51,056 nt of DNA from an uncultured Muribaculaceae bacterium (GCA_910587185.1 CAJULY010000018.1:1-51056), one strand, 5' to 3'. Numbered from the stretch's first letter, positions 8,816 through 17,901 are shown. Notes: generated by a model from the letters alone, not told the origin. Numbers and translations are program-made.

Positions 8816-9811
8816 TCAGGGAACTTCAACTTTATCAAGAATGTCAGAGATGATTTCGTCTGCAGTGATATTGTTAGCTTCCGCCTCATAGGACAGACCT
8901 ATGCGGTGACGAAGCACATCGTGACAGACGGCGCGCACATCTTCAGGAATGACATATCCTCTCTGGCGAAGGAATGCATACGCTCTTGCTGCACGTGCAA
9001 GTCCTATCGAAGCACGAGGAGACGCTCCGAAAGAAATTATGCTTCCGAGTTCCTTCAGACCGTAATCAGCCGGATTTCTTGTTGCGAAGACTATATCAAC
9101 GATATACTGTTCAATTTTTTCATCAAGATAGATATTCTTGACAATTGATTGAGCTTCGATAATCTCTTTAGGATCAAGGAGAGCAGTTATCTTACGCTGA
9201 ACCGGCGAAATGTTCTGACGGATAATGAGTTTTTCTTCGGATTTGGAAGGATAGCCGATCACAACCTTAAGAAGGAAACGGTCAACCTGCGCTTCGGGGA
9301 GGGGGTAAGTACCTTCCTGCTCGATAGGGTTTTGAGTGGCCATCACGAGGAACGGCTCGTCCAGGCGGAAAGTAGTGTCGCCAATCGTGACCTGACGTTC
9401 CTGCATCGCTTCGAGAAGTGCGCTCTGGACCTTGGCCGGGGCGCGGTTTATCTCATCCGCCAAAACGAAATTGGCGAAAATAGGACCGCGCTTGATCTGG
9501 AACTGTTCGTTCTTTATGCTATAGACCATCGTTCCGATTACATCAGCCGGAAGAAGGTCGGGAGTAAACTGAATACGGCTGAATTTTGCATTGATGACTT
9601 CGGCAAGAGTCTTGATGGCCAACGTCTTGGCCAAGCCGGGTACACCTTCCAGGAGAACATGTCCGTTGGCAAGGAGAGCAATGAGAAGTGAATCCACAAG
9701 ATGTTTCTGACCGACAATGGCCTGATTCATCCCTTGTGTGATAAGATTCACGAAGTTGTTTTTACTGGCTACGAGTTCGTTAAGTTCCCGTATGTTAACA
9801 GTATCGCTCAT
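8816..9811 (-). CDS. moxR: MoxR-family AAA+ ATPase
   Basis: First gene of the Bat operon, 331 residues, cytoplasmic. Walker A is at 56-63 (GVPGLAKT) and Walker B at 115-120 (FVLADEINRAP). The MoxR insert (TPDLLPADVIGT) and sensor 1 region (FLVMATQNPIEQEGTYPLPEAQ) are present, as is the C-terminal lid domain (GASPRASIGLARAARAYA). MoxR ATPases act as chaperones in assembling protein or metal-cofactor complexes; here the partners are the DUF58 and Bat proteins downstream. The 222-bp gap upstream must hold the operon promoter. Confidence 0.93.
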   Translation of the reverse strand: MSDTVNIRELNELVASKNNFVNLITQGMNQAIVGQKHLVDSLLIALLANGHVLLEGVPGLAKTLAIKTLAEVINAKFSRIQFTPDLLPADVIGTMVYSIKNEQFQIKRGPIFANFVLADEINRAPAKVQSALLEAMQERQVTIGDTTFRLDEPFLVMATQNPIEQEGTYPLPEAQVDRFLLKVVIGYPSKSEEKLIIRQNISPVQRKITALLDPKEIIEAQSIVKNIYLDEKIEQYIVDIVFATRNPADYGLKELGSIISFGASPRASIGLARAARAYAFLRQRGYVIPEDVRAVCHDVLRHRIGLSYEAEANNITADEIISDILDKVEVP

Positions 9812-9865
9812 AATCTTTGAGTTGAAAGTGGTATTTATTTTTGTTTATCTGTAACAATATAAAGA

Positions 9866-9901
9866 TGGAAACCAGAAAATCTGATTTCCACCACAAAATT
9901 A
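9866..9901 (-). promoter_or_regulatory. Candidate moxR/bat operon leader: hairpin next to a -7-like TAATTTTG
   Basis: Upstream of moxR, 9866-9890 can fold into a near-perfect hairpin (TGGAAA, C, CAGA, loop AAA, TCTG, A, TTTCCA). On the minus strand TAATTTTG at 9894-9901 matches the -7 consensus TAnnTTTG, but I find no TTTG at the -33 position, so the promoter is only half supported. The hairpin overlaps the expected transcription start, so it could be a DNA operator rather than an RNA element. The rest of 9812-10033 is AT-rich without another recognisable feature. Confidence 0.35.
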
Positions 9902-10033
9902 CTTATAATAACACCTTTTATTATAAATATAGATGTTAATTTTTTTTATATAAAGTTTATGCTGTTAAAGAATTAAAGAATTTTAATCACGATGCTTTAT
10001 TGGAGGTAATGTCATTTTTCAAGCTCGCTAAAA

Positions 10034-10891
10034 TCAGAATGGGAATACATTTTCTACCTGTATATCCAGTATCTTGACAATGTAAGCGAGAAACGAAATT
10101 ACTCCCGCGGCAAATCCAAGCAGAAGTCCCAGAATGAGACCTAACCAGAACCGAGACTTTGATTTTCTGACAACGACATACTCCATCTCTTCCTCCGGGA
10201 TCTCATCATTGGAAGTCGGTTCCGGCTTGAGATCGACGATGGCATCAGGGAGCTCGATTTCTTCCGCAGCGATCTCGGAATCCAACTCTTCCAAAGACAC
10301 AGTCTCCAAGATTTCTTCGCCGGATGTTTCAGGCAGATCAACCCCGGAAGATGGATCTTCCGGAATTTGTTCATCCTCGGGTTCGGTAATTTCCTGGGAG
10401 TCGGGCAGATCCGTTGATTCAACTGATTCTGCGACTTCCACACCGCATTCGTGTATTGTCGCCGTTTCACTCTGACTTTCGTCCGGTCCTTCAGTATCCC
10501 GGCATTCAAGAAATACGGATGGAGATTCAACTGATTCAGTAACTTCTGTCAGTTCAGGTTCTATAATGGATTCCGTTTCTTCATGGATGTCAGCTTCAGA
10601 TAATTCCTTTTCGGTTACCCCGTCATGCAGCTCAACAGGCGAGAACATGGCGAAAGCTTCGTTTATCCGACCTGCGAAATCTTCATCAGGGATAAAAGAT
10701 ATCGGCTCGTCTATTTCTCCGGATTTGGCAAAAATCCCCAATCCGGGAATTGCGACTTCATTTCCACGGGATACTTCCTCTTCAACAATAGAAAAAAGAT
10801 CCTTTATGAACTGAAGACAGACAGCGTTATCAGAATTTGTCGATATCGCTGTCAGTTCTGCGATTCGGTTCAATGGAATTCTCGAGTTCAT
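10034..10891 (-). CDS. HU-like domain fused to an acidic linker and a C-terminal membrane anchor
   Basis: A 285-residue protein of unusual layout. Residues 1-90 look like a diverged HU/IHF domain (VEEEVSRGNEVAIPGLGIFAK, then FAGRINEAFAMFSPVEL). Residues about 91-245 are strongly acidic, rich in Glu, Ser, Asp, Pro and Thr, and probably disordered. A single hydrophobic helix (about 253-280, FWLGLILGLLLGFAAGVISF) follows a basic KSKSR patch, and fewer than 15 residues come after it. This predicts a tail-anchored protein with the HU-like domain in the cytoplasm. It overlaps the upstream HU gene by 4 bp (ATGA), so the two are co-translated. DNA binding is an inference; the domain may bind protein instead. 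Confidence 0.75.
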   Translation of the reverse strand: MNSRIPLNRIAELTAISTNSDNAVCLQFIKDLFSIVEEEVSRGNEVAIPGLGIFAKSGEIDEPISFIPDEDFAGRINEAFAMFSPVELHDGVTEKELSEADIHEETESIIEPELTEVTESVESPSVFLECRDTEGPDESQSETATIHECGVEVAESVESTDLPDSQEITEPEDEQIPEDPSSGVDLPETSGEEILETVSLEELDSEIAAEEIELPDAIVDLKPEPTSNDEIPEEEMEYVVVRKSKSRFWLGLILGLLLGFAAGVISFLAYIVKILDIQVENVFPF

Positions 10892-11163
10892 CCAATAAGC
10901 TTTTTTCTGAGTAGGACACTTGATTTAAACCGGATATTAACGGCAGGCGGTATCAGAAAGCGTTTCCCGCTCTCGATATCAGTCCTGACAGTCTCTTCAG
11001 TCTTGACAGGCGTGAATGTCCCAAATCCGGGAATAGCGACGGAGTCACCCTCGATATTGCAGTTTTTCAAAACTTCGACGAAACCATCGAGAAGTGTCTC
11101 TATTTCTGCTTTAGGATGCCCTGTCGCTTCAGCCAGTCTGTCTGTAATCTCTGTACGGGCCAT
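10888..11163 (-). CDS. HU/IHF-family DNA-binding protein
   Basis: A 91-residue HU-family protein. It has the N-terminal helical dimer region (MARTEITDRLAEATGHPKAE, FVEVLKNCNIEGDSVAIPG), then GFGTFTPVKTEETVRTDIES in place of the usual beta arm. The arm's R-N-P-Q-T-G-E tip is replaced by IESGKRFLIPP, so this is a diverged member rather than the main HU. It should bind and bend DNA as a dimer, possibly a heterodimer with the membrane-anchored neighbour that overlaps it by 4 bp. It starts 9 bp after the proS stop. Confidence 0.88.
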   Translation of the reverse strand: MARTEITDRLAEATGHPKAEIETLLDGFVEVLKNCNIEGDSVAIPGFGTFTPVKTEETVRTDIESGKRFLIPPAVNIRFKSSVLLRKKLIG

Positions 11164-11172
11164 TATTATGCT

Positions 11173-12654
11173 TTAATAGTTACGTGCAAAAAGTACACGC
11201 TGCTTTGAAGGACGGCCGGTAACCATACATACACCCGGAGTCTTGTCGCCGTCAAGAGGGATACAGCGGATAGTGGCCTTGGTCTCCTCCTTGATGCGTT
11301 CTTCGGTTTCCGGAGTTCCATCCCAATGGGCAAGAATGAAACCGCCCTTTTCTATTTCGGTCTTGAATTCGTCGTATGTCTCTACAGTACGAGTCATCTC
11401 TTCGCGGTGCTTGAGAGCTTTGTTGTAAATGTTCTGCTGGATTTCTTCCAAAAGATTCTTGATGTAATCTTCAATACCCTCTAAAGGATGGACAGATTTC
11501 TCGAGAGTATCGCGTCTCATAAGCTCTACTGTTCCGTTTTCAAGATCTCGCGCACCGATGGCGAGTCGGACAGGTACACCTTTCAGTTCATAATCGGCGA
11601 ATTTGAAGCCCGGACGGCGATTTTCGGCATTGTCATATTTTACACTGATGCCATACTCACGCAGTTTGTTTATGACTGGTTCCACTGCTTTGTTTACCGC
11701 CTCAAGCTGCTCTGCGTTCTTATAGATAGGAATTATTACGACCTGAATAGGTGCAAGGTGAGGGGGAAGTACAAGGCCGTTGTCATCGGAATGGGTCATT
11801 ATGAGCGCGCCCATTAGTCGTGTAGAAACGCCCCATGAGGTAGCCCACACATATTCCGGTTTGTTTTCCTTGTTTATGAACGTGACATCGAAAGCTTTCG
11901 CGAAATTTTGTCCGAGGAAATGCGACGTGCCGCTCTGCAGCGCTTTACCATCCTGCATCATCGCTTCGATTGTATAGGTTTCCAAAGCGCCGGCAAATCT
12001 TTCGTTGGCGCTCTTGACCCCCTTAATTACGGGGACGGCCATATATTTCTCAGCGAAATCACTATATACATTCAGCATTCTGACCGCCTCTTCCAGCGCT
12101 TCTTCACGTGTTTCATGGGCTGTATGTCCTTCTTGCCAAAGGAATTCGGCTGTACGAAGGAACATGCGGGTACGCATTTCCCATCTCATCACATTTGCCC
12201 ACTGGTTTACGAGAATGGGAAGATCACGATAGGAATTAATCCAGTTGCGGTAGGTGTTCCATATAATGGTTTCAGATGTAGGACGTATGATAAGTTCCTC
12301 TTCCAGTTTTGCATCGGGATCCACAACCACACCTGATCCGTCAGGCGCGTTTTTGAGTCGGTGATGTGTCACGACTGCACACTCTTTTGCGAAACCTTCC
12401 ACATGTTCCGCCTCACGGCTTAAGAAAGATTTAGGAATCAGAAGCGGGAAATAAGCGTTCTGATGTCCGGTTTCCTTAAACATACGGTCAAGTTGCTGCT
12501 GCATCTTTTCCCATATCGCATATCCATAAGGTTTGATAACCATGCAGCCTCTGACAGCAGATTGTTCCGCCAGATCCGCCTTTACAACTAAGTCGTTATA
12601 CCACTGCGAGTAATTGTCGGCTCGCTTTGTTAATTCTTTCAGTTCTTTTGCCAT
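11173..12654 (-). CDS. proS: Prolyl-tRNA synthetase, short type without the editing insert
   Basis: Charges tRNA-Pro with proline. The 493-residue length and the lack of an INS editing domain fit the archaeal/eukaryal-like ProS type. Class II motifs are visible: motif 1 near GCMVIKPYGYAIWEKMQQ, motif 2 near RTAEFLWQEGHTAHETREEA, motif 3 with TSWGVSTRLMGALIM. The C-terminal anticodon-binding domain begins around APIQVVIIPIYKNAEQ, and the protein ends VLFARNY as is usual for this type. A TAAATTTG -7-like element lies at 12693-12700 on the minus strand. It heads an operon with two HU-like genes. Confidence 0.95.
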   Translation of the reverse strand: MAKELKELTKRADNYSQWYNDLVVKADLAEQSAVRGCMVIKPYGYAIWEKMQQQLDRMFKETGHQNAYFPLLIPKSFLSREAEHVEGFAKECAVVTHHRLKNAPDGSGVVVDPDAKLEEELIIRPTSETIIWNTYRNWINSYRDLPILVNQWANVMRWEMRTRMFLRTAEFLWQEGHTAHETREEALEEAVRMLNVYSDFAEKYMAVPVIKGVKSANERFAGALETYTIEAMMQDGKALQSGTSHFLGQNFAKAFDVTFINKENKPEYVWATSWGVSTRLMGALIMTHSDDNGLVLPPHLAPIQVVIIPIYKNAEQLEAVNKAVEPVINKLREYGISVKYDNAENRRPGFKFADYELKGVPVRLAIGARDLENGTVELMRRDTLEKSVHPLEGIEDYIKNLLEEIQQNIYNKALKHREEMTRTVETYDEFKTEIEKGGFILAHWDGTPETEERIKEETKATIRCIPLDGDKTPGVCMVTGRPSKQRVLFARNY

Positions 12655-12715
12655 TGCTATGAGATGGAAAAAATGATAGATTTTTTGATTTGCAAATTTA
12701 GTAAAAATCCCTCGG

Positions 12716-13384
12716 CTAATTGCTTTTTGCAGCCGTTTCTATCAGGCGCGGACCGGGAATGAAATAAAATTCGACCCGTCGGTTCTTACGACGGTTTTCG
12801 CGTGAGGGCTGTGAGGTACCCGGCAGAGGCCGAGATGCGCCCCATGTATCAGGAATTATTATTATCTCTTCGGGGATGCGGCCTTCGTCTATTTTGTCCA
12901 GCAACCAGTCATATATGCTGTTCATGCGTGCGTCGGTTAGGGCATATCTATAGGAATCCGTGCCTGTATCATCGCAACTGACTGCATACACGACTTTATA
13001 CATATATGGGTCCTTCATCAGGGGTAGCAATGCCTGCAATGATCTGTCGGCATAGCGCGAAAGAAGAGTATCGTTAGGATTGAAAAGCTCCTCGGAGGGA
13101 TATGTGACGAGGATGACTTCACCTTTGCGCGTAAGCTCTACCTTGACTGAACCCGAAACTTGTCCCGGAAGTGAACGCTGAAATTCTTCGGCATTTTTTT
13201 TGACATAATCGGAAACGGATTTCTTCAGATTATCGGGAACCGCTGGTGAGGCGAGATTCCCCTCAAAGTCCATATCCATGAATGTTTCTTCCAGATAATC
13301 GGGATAAGGATCCGCTTCTGTCTGCGCGTGAGCCGCAAGACAGAAAACAAACAACATAAGAGTTATCGAGAGTGACCGCTTCAT
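12716..13384 (-). CDS. Secreted OmpA-like (C-terminal peptidoglycan-binding type) protein
   Basis: A 222-residue exported protein. The ATG at 13382-13384 opens a good signal peptide (MKRSLSITLMLFVFCLAAHA); an upstream TTG would overlap the previous gene. The C-terminal 110 residues carry OmpA-like features: a YALTDARMNSIYDWLLDKID helix preceded by a beta strand, and SQPSRENRRKNRRVEFYF, close to the N-R-R-V motif that ends OmpA domains. The peptidoglycan-contact residues are only partly preserved, so function is less sure than fold. It follows the small acidic gene by 5 bp in the DUF4290-rimM operon. Confidence 0.65.
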   Translation of the reverse strand: MKRSLSITLMLFVFCLAAHAQTEADPYPDYLEETFMDMDFEGNLASPAVPDNLKKSVSDYVKKNAEEFQRSLPGQVSGSVKVELTRKGEVILVTYPSEELFNPNDTLLSRYADRSLQALLPLMKDPYMYKVVYAVSCDDTGTDSYRYALTDARMNSIYDWLLDKIDEGRIPEEIIIIPDTWGASRPLPGTSQPSRENRRKNRRVEFYFIPGPRLIETAAKSN

Positions 13385-13389
13385 GAATA

Positions 13390-13701
13390 TCAATCGTTGT
13401 CGAGAGAATCCTCGTAATCAAGTTCGGCATTCACTATGGCTTCAAGATGCTCCGGATTTATTTTGCAGCCTTTGTCTTTTTTCAACATGCGCTTACAATA
13501 ATCCACAAGTTCAGCCTGCAAATCCAGATCCTCCTCTTCATCGTCGGCTGTGTCTATGTCAAGGAGGCCGTTCATCTCATAATAATCCCATATCATATCC
13601 ACTATATTCAGCAGATCATCATCGGAATATGTGTGAGCAGCCTCTTCCGGGAGTGATTCACGGATTCTTTTTGTAACCTCGGTTTCGTCGAATTCTTTCA
13701 T
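13390..13701 (-). CDS. Small acidic hypothetical protein
   Basis: A 103-residue cytoplasmic protein I do not recognise. It is strongly acidic, with a run of Asp and Glu around 53-60 (DTADDEEEDLDL), no signal peptide or membrane segment, and mostly helical character (EVTKRIRESLPEEAAHTY; ELVDYCKRMLKKDKGCKINP). It is 14 bp downstream of rimM and 5 bp upstream of the OmpA-like gene, so it is translated as part of this operon. Confidence 0.7.
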   Translation of the reverse strand: MKEFDETEVTKRIRESLPEEAAHTYSDDDLLNIVDMIWDYYEMNGLLDIDTADDEEEDLDLQAELVDYCKRMLKKDKGCKINPEHLEAIVNAELDYEDSLDND

Positions 13702-13715
13702 ATCACACTTATTAT

Positions 13716-14243
13716 TTATAAGTCAAACAGTCCTTCGGGAAGACTCATCTGAATATTTCGTTGTTCAGGATCTATATGCTCGATCAGCTCATCGGCAACC
13801 GGTATCAATTGCGTCTTTCCGTCAGGAAGAGTCAGTTTAAAAAGTATATTATCAGTTGAATCATCATAGTCGCTTATCTCTCCTAATACCTTTCCTGAAG
13901 CGTCACAAAGAGTGAATCCTATGAAATCCGACAGATACCCGCCGTTTTCATCGAGCGACGATTCGATCTCGACATCATTTCTCATGGCGAAATAATCTTT
14001 TCCGCACAGCTCTTTTGCCGCTGTCTCGTGGTCAATGTCATCAAGCTTGAGTATGACATTCTCCGTTGATTTCGGCCTGACTCCGGCAATGAAAAAGGGG
14101 ACATATATTCCGTCTATCTCAATCACTATGCACGTGAGCTGATCGAGATCTATGTCATAGTCAAGCGTTGCCGTTATCTCGCCTTTTATTCCATGCGGTT
14201 TGACAAGCTGCCCTATTCTGATTATCGAATCCGGCGTAATCAT
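13716..14243 (-). CDS. rimM: Ribosome maturation factor RimM
   Basis: Helps mature the head of the 30S subunit by binding ribosomal protein S19. The 175-residue length is normal. The N-terminal RimM barrel is recognised by IRIGQLVKPHGIKGEITATL and the C-terminal PRC-barrel domain by GFTLCDASGKVLGEISDYDD and LIPVADELIEHIDPEQRNIQ, with the usual ending MSLPEGLFDL. It is separated from the DUF4290 gene by a single base. In many Bacteroidetes murA stands between these two genes; it is absent here. Confidence 0.95.
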   Translation of the reverse strand: MITPDSIIRIGQLVKPHGIKGEITATLDYDIDLDQLTCIVIEIDGIYVPFFIAGVRPKSTENVILKLDDIDHETAAKELCGKDYFAMRNDVEIESSLDENGGYLSDFIGFTLCDASGKVLGEISDYDDSTDNILFKLTLPDGKTQLIPVADELIEHIDPEQRNIQMSLPEGLFDL

Positions 14244-14244
14244 C

Positions 14245-14832
14245 TCACTTCTTCTTTTTCTTCTTTCCTGTTGCTTTCGGCGGCTCGATATACTGTTTAA
14301 GCTTCATTTCCTCCGGAGAGAAATTTATCGCTCCATGAGATAAAACGCGCAGATCGTTGAATATTCTGGCATCGTCAACACCCTCCGGATTGAAATTCAT
14401 CATGAGTTTCTTCATGTGGTTGGCTATGAGAAAAACCAGATCATCGCGCTCCTGCGACGGTTCCATTTCAGAAGCCCTCATGATCATCTCCTCGATATTT
14501 CTGCCGTAATGACGGAAACGGAACTGATTGTTGTCGTAGGGAACAGGGTCCGGAAGAGAATAGAGGTTATCCTCGGTTATCACTTCACACGGAAAATCGA
14601 TGTCAAGTTGGAAATCCGACATAATCATCAGATGATCCCACAGTTTATGGTCAGATTCTTCTCCGGAACGTAATTCCGGAAACATATTGGCCATGGCGTC
14701 TATTATCGAATATGCACAGACAGTGCGTTCCTCCCGATCAGGAATGGTCAGACAATAATCGACCATGCTCTGAATATTTCTTCCGTATTCCGGAAGACGA
14801 AGCGGACGCATCTGGGTATTGTATGTCAACAT
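14245..14832 (-). CDS. DUF4290 family protein
   Basis: A 195-residue DUF4290 protein, a family I know only from Bacteroidetes. It opens MLTYNTQMRPLRLPEYGRNI, typical of the family, and contains a second similar Y-G-R-N-I-E-E-M segment (HYGRNIEEMIMRA), which suggests an internal duplication. It ends in a lysine-rich tail (GKKKKKK). It is predicted to be cytoplasmic and mostly helical. The function is not known to me; it leads the operon with rimM and has a good promoter at 14859-14890. Confidence 0.87.
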   Translation of the reverse strand: MLTYNTQMRPLRLPEYGRNIQSMVDYCLTIPDREERTVCAYSIIDAMANMFPELRSGEESDHKLWDHLMIMSDFQLDIDFPCEVITEDNLYSLPDPVPYDNNQFRFRHYGRNIEEMIMRASEMEPSQERDDLVFLIANHMKKLMMNFNPEGVDDARIFNDLRVLSHGAINFSPEEMKLKQYIEPPKATGKKKKKK

Positions 14833-14858
14833 AATTGAAAATTCTTATTTAGAGAATT

Positions 14859-14890
14859 CAAAGTTACATTAAATTTTCGTATCACACAAA
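14859..14890 (-). promoter_or_regulatory. Bacteroidetes-type promoter for the DUF4290-rimM operon
   Basis: On the minus strand TTTG (14887-14890), a 20-bp spacer and TAACTTTG (14859-14866) match the -33/-7 consensus completely. Transcription should start near 14852, about 20 bp upstream of the DUF4290 start codon. Confidence 0.7.
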
Positions 14891-14897
14891 ACCTAAA

Positions 14898-17882
14898 CTA
14901 AAAAACGGGGGAAAAAGATCGCGTGGAAGTTGATTTCTTTCCACCTCTGGGTTTCATGTCAAAACGATATATGAGAGAAAACATCACGTAACGTGGCAGA
15001 CAGTTACGCCAGGTTTCGGTGCGTCCCTGAGCGTTTACGGATGTATAGACATGTTTTGCAGAGGCGAGTATGTCCATGGCGCTGAGCTTCAGAACCAGAC
15101 CGTTTTTCTTAAATGATTTGGTAAGTGTTGCGTTCCAAACGTATTCGCTCGTATTCATCTCCTTGCTTGCGAGGCCTCGGCGGAAATAAGGATTGAACTG
15201 CGTATTGAAGTCAAGCATCCATGGCAGTTTAAGCATCAGACGCAAGAATGGATTGTAACTGTACCATGTGCGGTTATTGAATGATTCCTGCTCAGCTGTC
15301 TGTTTATCAATGGTCATTGAAAGGCCTGTACTTATCGTTGATCCGCTTTTAAAGGAATAACTATAGGTCAGACGTGGGGAATATCCCTGACTGAAAACGG
15401 AATTTCTGGAAAAATCAGAATTAAGGGAGATATAATCCGCAGAATTTGCCAGACGTATTGTCATGCTTGCATTTAATGCGGATTGTTTACGTTTCCCAAG
15501 ATTGATATTATAACCGACGCCGTTTGTCCACTGCCAATTTCCTGAAATATTTTCGGGCTTGTGAATGGTCACGCCTGTCTCAGGATTGTATCGTTGTGAC
15601 TGCGCTACCTGATCGGTGACAACATTCCAGTTGGAATAAAGATATAAAGTTGACGGACGCTCTCCGCGGCTGAACCGGTTTAAAGAGAAATAAAGGCTAT
15701 GGGTCAATGCGTTTGAAAGACCGTCGGGATTCCCCAGATAGATATTAAGGGGATCGGATGTGTTACGATTGTCAACAAGATAGGACAATGCAGGAGCAAA
15801 GGGATTTATTGAATAAGAAAGATAAGCTCCTATATTCCTGATTTTGTTCGACGAATTGAAGTTCAGATGGAATGACGGCTTAAGAAAATTGGTATGCCGG
15901 TCAAGATGTTGATCGGTAATCTCGGGCTTGGTAAAATCATAACTTTCCATGGAATGGACGTATTGCAGAACGAATCCCATACTTAAGGAAGGATTCAAGG
16001 TCGAATCGCCCGGAGCTGTGGGTTCAAAACCGAAATTCACCGATGCCTCCGATTTAAAATCGTTTTTCCGGTTCGCGGTATAAGGCGAATTCTCGAAATC
16101 TTGCAAAAGATTCTCGGGGCGCACGAGAGAGGGGGGCGTAAGCTCTGCGGGCAATTCGGAAGAGGAATAGAGACTTACATCCGTGTTACTGTAGCTATGT
16201 TCATATCCCAGATTTAATCCATATTCGAAATTTCTCGTCTTTTTTTCACCGAATTTGCGTGAGGATCTTCCGTAGGCAACCTTGAAGGACAAACTTCTAT
16301 TGTTGGAGGAGGAGGTTGAGAAATTGTCTTTTTTTACAGGAATACTTCCCCCCGCTTGATTGCTTCCGTAGTTTTGGTCAAGAAGAGTATGGGTATCAAA
16401 CGTGTTTCTGTCGATTTGTCCTCTTCCTTCGATTCCCAACCGGCCTTTCCATGTCTTCGGGGCAAGGAAAGCAATTACTCCGAGGTTTCCTGTCAGTGAT
16501 TGCGGATCGGAAACCGACATTGTCTGTAGTCTGGTAAGCATATCTTTTGAATAGTCAGAAAGAGAACGACTGGGGAAGAGCGCATCAAGTGCTTGTCCTC
16601 GATAGGATTCTTCCGGCTCGGAACTGAAAGTAGCCTGTCGGGTAAAAGAACGATTATTGTTTTTATTCCAAGAAAAAGAGGGAGAAATTTGCATGTAAAT
16701 GTTGTCACCTTTAATATACAGAGTGTTAGAGGTTCTCAACGTATGTCCCTTGCTCCGGTTGCGCAGATCATTTCGGGTATATAAGTCTCCCGACTGAAAG
16801 AATCTTGTTCCGGCTGTGATCTGATAAGCATTGTTATCTATATGCTGATAATTGACATTTCCGGAAAGTTCGATGCGCTTGTCATCCTTATAACTATAAT
16901 CGACTCCTCCCATTCCGACCTTCATAATTCCGTTTTCGGACGCGCGTTCCCACCATTGTCCGTTATTGCCGGCTTGTGACTGGTTGCCGGTATTATTGAT
17001 GTTCCCGTAAGTGGCGATTCTGAGTTTGTTGGTATAGCCCATTCCAAACAGACGTCCTATATATCGGCCGTCTGTGCCATATCCGGCCTCTATATTGGCG
17101 AGCCAGCCGGTTTCATACTCTTTCTTGAGCTGCACATCCATAACAAGATTTTCCTTTGACTCGTCTTTTGAGAGTGTGGCATCGGAATGAGTCAGGTATG
17201 CATCCTTCGCAGCTTTATCATATACTTTCAGATTCTTGACAGTATAGCTCGGCAGATTCTGAAGTGCTACCTTTGGATCACCTTTGAAAAAATCTTTACC
17301 GTTTATGAGCAGTTCATTGATTTTTCGGCCGTTGACTTCAATGACTCCGTCTTCCGACAACGTGGCGCCCGGCAATTGCCTCACAAGTTCATCAAGCATA
17401 GAGCCTTCTGACAATTTGAAGGCGGCAGCATCATAAACTAACGTATCGCCTTTCATCACAAGTTTCAACCGCGTGGAGGTAACGGTTACATTTCCGAGTT
17501 CCACATGGCGTTCCTTTTCCATGAACAGCCCGCGGAGATATTTTACTTCTTCGCTGACAGATGAAATCTTGAATTCATGTATAAGAGGATCATAACCTTC
17601 CTTATACAGTGTCAGAGTGTAATTTCCCATACCGGAATTGACCATCGCTCTGATATTGCCACCCGATGACATCTTTTTCTCATCATTGCCTATAAGCAAC
17701 TTGAAGTCAACTTTAATACTGTCATCTTTCACAAGACTTACCTCGACACTGTCCAGAGGTTTATAATCCTGCGTATATACGTATCCTCGCAAAAGGAACC
17801 TCTCGAGATCTTTAGCGCCTGAGGAAGAAGCACATGACAAAGAGATTAAGAGAAGCGCCATTCGGAAAAGGAATGATTTCAT
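14898..17882 (-). CDS. Large outer-membrane beta-barrel protein with regulatory-like and plug-like domains
   Basis: A 994-residue outer-membrane protein. It has a signal peptide (about 1-22), then a carboxypeptidase-regulatory-like beta-sandwich (about 29-125, LLRGYVYTQDYKPLDSVEVS), a plug-like region (VTVTSTRLKLVMKGDTLVYD; GSMLDELVRQLPGATLSEDG; VNGRKINELLINGKDFFKGD) and a long barrel with alternating strands ending near MFSLIYRFDMK. There is no TonB box I can identify. The architecture matches the 'outer membrane beta-barrel' TonB-receptor-like family of Bacteroidetes; the substrate is unknown. The gene stands alone, separated from fabG by a terminator, and resembles the 873-residue barrel at 41244-43865 in layout. 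Confidence 0.8.
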   Translation of the reverse strand: MKSFLFRMALLLISLSCASSSGAKDLERFLLRGYVYTQDYKPLDSVEVSLVKDDSIKVDFKLLIGNDEKKMSSGGNIRAMVNSGMGNYTLTLYKEGYDPLIHEFKISSVSEEVKYLRGLFMEKERHVELGNVTVTSTRLKLVMKGDTLVYDAAAFKLSEGSMLDELVRQLPGATLSEDGVIEVNGRKINELLINGKDFFKGDPKVALQNLPSYTVKNLKVYDKAAKDAYLTHSDATLSKDESKENLVMDVQLKKEYETGWLANIEAGYGTDGRYIGRLFGMGYTNKLRIATYGNINNTGNQSQAGNNGQWWERASENGIMKVGMGGVDYSYKDDKRIELSGNVNYQHIDNNAYQITAGTRFFQSGDLYTRNDLRNRSKGHTLRTSNTLYIKGDNIYMQISPSFSWNKNNNRSFTRQATFSSEPEESYRGQALDALFPSRSLSDYSKDMLTRLQTMSVSDPQSLTGNLGVIAFLAPKTWKGRLGIEGRGQIDRNTFDTHTLLDQNYGSNQAGGSIPVKKDNFSTSSSNNRSLSFKVAYGRSSRKFGEKKTRNFEYGLNLGYEHSYSNTDVSLYSSSELPAELTPPSLVRPENLLQDFENSPYTANRKNDFKSEASVNFGFEPTAPGDSTLNPSLSMGFVLQYVHSMESYDFTKPEITDQHLDRHTNFLKPSFHLNFNSSNKIRNIGAYLSYSINPFAPALSYLVDNRNTSDPLNIYLGNPDGLSNALTHSLYFSLNRFSRGERPSTLYLYSNWNVVTDQVAQSQRYNPETGVTIHKPENISGNWQWTNGVGYNINLGKRKQSALNASMTIRLANSADYISLNSDFSRNSVFSQGYSPRLTYSYSFKSGSTISTGLSMTIDKQTAEQESFNNRTWYSYNPFLRLMLKLPWMLDFNTQFNPYFRRGLASKEMNTSEYVWNATLTKSFKKNGLVLKLSAMDILASAKHVYTSVNAQGRTETWRNCLPRYVMFSLIYRFDMKPRGGKKSTSTRSFSPVF

Positions 17883-17901
17883 TAAAAATGGATGAAAGGA
17901 T

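Noticed and set aside
14898..17882. Outer-membrane barrel considered as a SusC polysaccharide-uptake receptor
   Set aside because: No SusD partner, glycoside hydrolase or sigma/anti-sigma pair is adjacent, and the plug-like region differs from SusC.
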